Program-made: the position numbers and the translations under genes
Shown here: one piece after another, positions 61,573-64,000 of the stretch
How positions within the stretch are numbered: position 1 is the first letter of the stretch
Layout: each line of letters starts with the position of its first letter
NCBI GenBank assembly: GCA_002786025.1
Contig: NHNW01000009.1
Location: 254,376 to 318,375 of the forward strand
DNA: 64,000 nucleotides
Reading direction: 5' to 3'
Source: Zasmidium citrigriseum
Lineage: Eukaryota; Ascomycota; Dothideomycetes; Mycosphaerellales; Mycosphaerellaceae
Notes under the pieces: model-generated
Told to the model about the DNA's origin: nothing
What the model saw: the letters and a program-made list of their open reading frames with translations, nothing else
The model's database searches: none

Positions 61573-63511
61573 ATGCCGCCCAAATCCAAGCTCGCGGCGT
61601 GTGTGAATTGCCGGCAGATGAAGGTAAGAATGCTCAGCTAGTCCTTCCTCTTATCTCTAGGTCTAATGGCTGACAGAGATTTAGCTTAAGTGCGATGCAC
61701 ATGAGCGGTTCCCGGCTTCCTGCACGAGGTGTGGCAAACACAACCTGCGGTGCTCGATCGACCCTTCTTTTCGCCGCACGAAGAAACGAGAGTAGGACTA
61801 TGACCTTCAAGACTAATTTCCGCATGATGCTGATGTGACAAGGCGATTCGAAGCACTAGAGAAAGAGGTCGAACGTCTCCAAAGCCATCAAACTGCATCT
61901 GCATCACCAATCACAACCGCTTCCGTCGAGCCCGAATCGAATGGATTACTTGATGCCATTGAACCAGTCCCCTACTCGCTGCCAGAAGCAGTATGGGTGG
62001 GAGACATTGAGATCAGTACTCCCGTAATATGGGAGCTGTTCGAAATGTTCGTCACGCCCATGCCATACCTGCGAGTCTCGACTAACGAGATTACAGATAC
62101 TACGAACATTACCATCCAAGATTCCCGGTCTTACAAAGTAAGGACTCGCTGATCCATTGGTACAACAAATCTCCACTCCTTCTTGGGGTAATACTTTCCA
62201 CAGCTGCCGGTCAGAGGCTTCAGTATACGGCATTGAGAGATCGGCTCATCGCCAATGTCCAGAGATCGGCCATGGACACCGTTGGAGCTGCGCGGCATCC
62301 ATCGCTGACCGTTCAAGCCCTACTCATCCTCTCCTGGTGGCCACTTAGTTTGGATGCCAGCGTGCTGAACCCATCATGGGCCTACTGTGGACTGGCCACA
62401 CACACTGCCCTTCAATTTGGACTGCATCGCTCACAGTATCCGAGCGACTTTGTTTACAAATATGCCCCGGATGAGACCGCCCGTGCGGCCATGAGGAGGA
62501 CATGGTTGACTTGCTTTATCGTAAATCAAAAGTACGAGCATCCTCATAAGACTCATCGTGGATCATCAATTGACAGACTCTAGTCTGAGCGCACACCTGG
62601 GCGTACCAGCGACAGCCCCCATTGATCACACCATCGTCTCTGCTGTGGGCAAAGGAGACGCCTCGCTACCGCCGATTCTGCAGCAATACCTGGAAGTTGC
62701 ATATCACGACTATCAACTAAATCAGACGCTGGGGAACAATCTGCTATCACCCAGTGGCCAGACCGCGGATCCATCATCTCTCGTTCAATCATACGATCGG
62801 GACCTTCACATGCTGAATCTGAAGTACAGAATGAGCTGGAATAACGCAACCGAGATCGCATTCTTGAAAGCGAGACTGAACCTGCATGCGTTCGCCTGCT
62901 GCAGGATCATTGGATCAAACTCAAACATACCTCTACGTTTAGAGCCTTCCGACACAACCATCATCTCCGAAGCAGAACGATGTGCAGAAAGAATCATTAC
63001 CCTCGGCTCACAAGAGCTTGAACTCGTCGAACAAGCTTCCAGCGATGTCAGAGGAGCCATGACGACGTCAATCTTCTTCTTACTGAAGCTCTCCGCCACG
63101 AAGCACCAGGCTGTAAACCAAAACCTAGCCAGAGACTCCTTGAGACAAGCCTGGAACGCCTTCCGCAACGCCTCTGTCCGCAAAGCAGACCAATACGCCA
63201 GAATCTGCGCCATCTTGGAATACATGAGCGGAGTGGGAGGGCAGGATCCAACATTCGCCACAACCATGACAGTAGAAAGCCGAATGGCATCCAACGTCTC
63301 CTACGACACTGCATGGGCTGCACGAGCTCGTTTTCCGAAACATGTGCAAGATGCCAGACCGGTGGATTACACCGCTGCGGCAGAGAGCCAACAAATGGCT
63401 GCAGCGATAGGTGACCATCCTGAAGATGTCTTGATGGACCATCAATTAATGGCTGATCTTTTCGGATCCGATCTTCTTGGCTGGGATTTTAATGAGCTCC
63501 AAAGCCTATGA
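61573..63511 (+). CDS. Zn2Cys6 transcription factor
   Basis: Five exons: 61573-61623, 61685-61791, 61843-62046, 62097-62531 and 62584-63511, totalling 574 residues. The cluster is complete after intron 1: C10, C13, C20, C30, C33 and C40 (ACVNCRQMKLKC and SCTRCGKHNLRC). A coiled coil follows (FEALEKEVERLQSH). The regulatory domain includes ELFEIYYEHYHPRFPVL, HWYNKSPLLLGVIL, SWAYCGLATHTALQFGLH and FIVNQNLSAHLGVP, typical of fungal_trans proteins. Intron 2 uses an AAG acceptor and intron 3 a GTTCGT donor. Before the transposon arrived this gene was head to head with the AtuA-like gene, so it may be its pathway regulator. The first 90 bp upstream are close to the RIP edge. Confidence 0.88.
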
Positions 63512-63606
63512 CTAAAAGCTCGGTGAGCAACATGTGCCATTCAGCTGAGAGTGCAAAACATAATCTCGGAATTCTGCCGACATTTTCTTGCACTCGCATG
63601 TCAACA

Positions 63607-64000
63607 ATGCAGACGACAGCCAGTCGTCAGGGGGATACTCAGTCTACAAAATCCCACCTCAGAAACCTCACAACCACTATCTTCAACGCCTTCGAAACCG
63701 GCGACATCGCCTACCTCCGCACCGCAGATTTCATCTCGCCCTCCTTCACCGCCTACTTCGGCGCGCGGACCACCCCCGTAGATCTCGAGACACACTTCCA
63801 GGACTACCGGAGACTCTCCCACGACAACCCAAGTCGCCGACTCGTTATCGTGGAGTCCAACGCCACCATCTATGAGACGGCTGGCGAGGCAAAGGTCTTT
63901 CTGAGGGTGGAGCTTATAGGTTCCGTGCCTGGGATTGTGATTCCGGGGATGGGTGTGTGGTCGTGGCGGTGGGAGAAGGGGAGGGGGAGGTGGGGTTGTT
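63607..64000 (+). CDS. NTF2/SnoaL-like small protein, partial at the window edge
   Basis: From the ATG at 63607 (MQTTASRQGDTQSTKSHLRN) the frame is open to the last base, 131 codons. The pattern LTTTIFNAFETGDIAYLRT, then FISPSFTAYFGARTTPVDLETHFQDYRRL resembles SnoaL-like/NTF2-fold proteins common in fungal gene clusters. The C-terminus is cut by the window end or by an intron near it. No catalytic assignment is possible. Confidence 0.6.
   Translation, partial: MQTTASRQGDTQSTKSHLRNLTTTIFNAFETGDIAYLRTADFISPSFTAYFGARTTPVDLETHFQDYRRLSHDNPSRRLVIVESNATIYETAGEAKVFLRVELIGSVPGIVIPGMGVWSWRWEKGRGRWGC

Overview
The window looks like nuclear DNA of a filamentous ascomycete, probably a dothideomycete. It has many short spliceosomal introns (about 42-78 bp), Zn2Cys6 regulators, a HET-domain gene, GPI-anchored and small secreted proteins, and transposons carrying the CpA-to-TpA scars of repeat-induced point mutation (RIP). 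The species cannot be named from sequence alone. Gene models here were built by joining exons by hand. Where all exons are given, the total is a whole number of codons.

Positions 1-11,920 are gene-poor. One coiled-coil ORF lies at 698-1294. From about 2,000 to 11,480 there is a strongly degenerate satellite landscape: a 134-bp tandem unit (clearest at 2,010-2,690), a recurring core ending in GAAATCCGGCGCGTGA, and an 18-19 bp minisatellite built on TGCGCACTCCAGC. A RIP-mutated 5' piece of a Ty1/copia-type retroelement (about 5,585-7,965) interrupts it, next to a perfect 45-bp palindrome.

Positions 11,924-33,600 are ordinary gene space. They hold two large unrecognised proteins, a regulator with only half a zinc cluster, GPI16 (GPI transamidase subunit) divergent from LUC7 (U1 snRNP), a Zn2Cys6 regulator, a GPI-anchored Cys-rich protein, an unrecognised six-exon protein, a small secreted protein made of two internal repeats, a second GPI-type protein and pyrroline-5-carboxylate reductase.

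Positions 33,756-53,045 are rich in transport and accessory functions: a DUF1479 oxygenase-like protein, a 5'-defective sugar-porter gene, a secreted PsiD-like phosphatidylserine decarboxylase-family protein, an inositol/sugar transporter, a 1,361-residue HET protein, a Pho84-type phosphate symporter with very small exons, and a DHA1 drug/polyamine transporter. A diverged but gap-free ~130-bp module occurs beside each of the two sugar-porter genes.

Positions 53,702-64,000 hold two Zn2Cys6 regulators flanking an AtuA-like (DUF1446/DUF4387) gene. That gene has been cut in two by a 3,465-bp PIF/Harbinger DNA transposon at 57,560-61,024. The transposon has 30-bp terminal inverted repeats, a DDE transposase pseudogene and a convergent Myb/SANT-like pseudogene. 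Its right half and the flanking 5' fragment of the host gene are heavily RIP-mutated, while its left half is nearly untouched. A partial NTF2/SnoaL-like ORF runs off the right edge.
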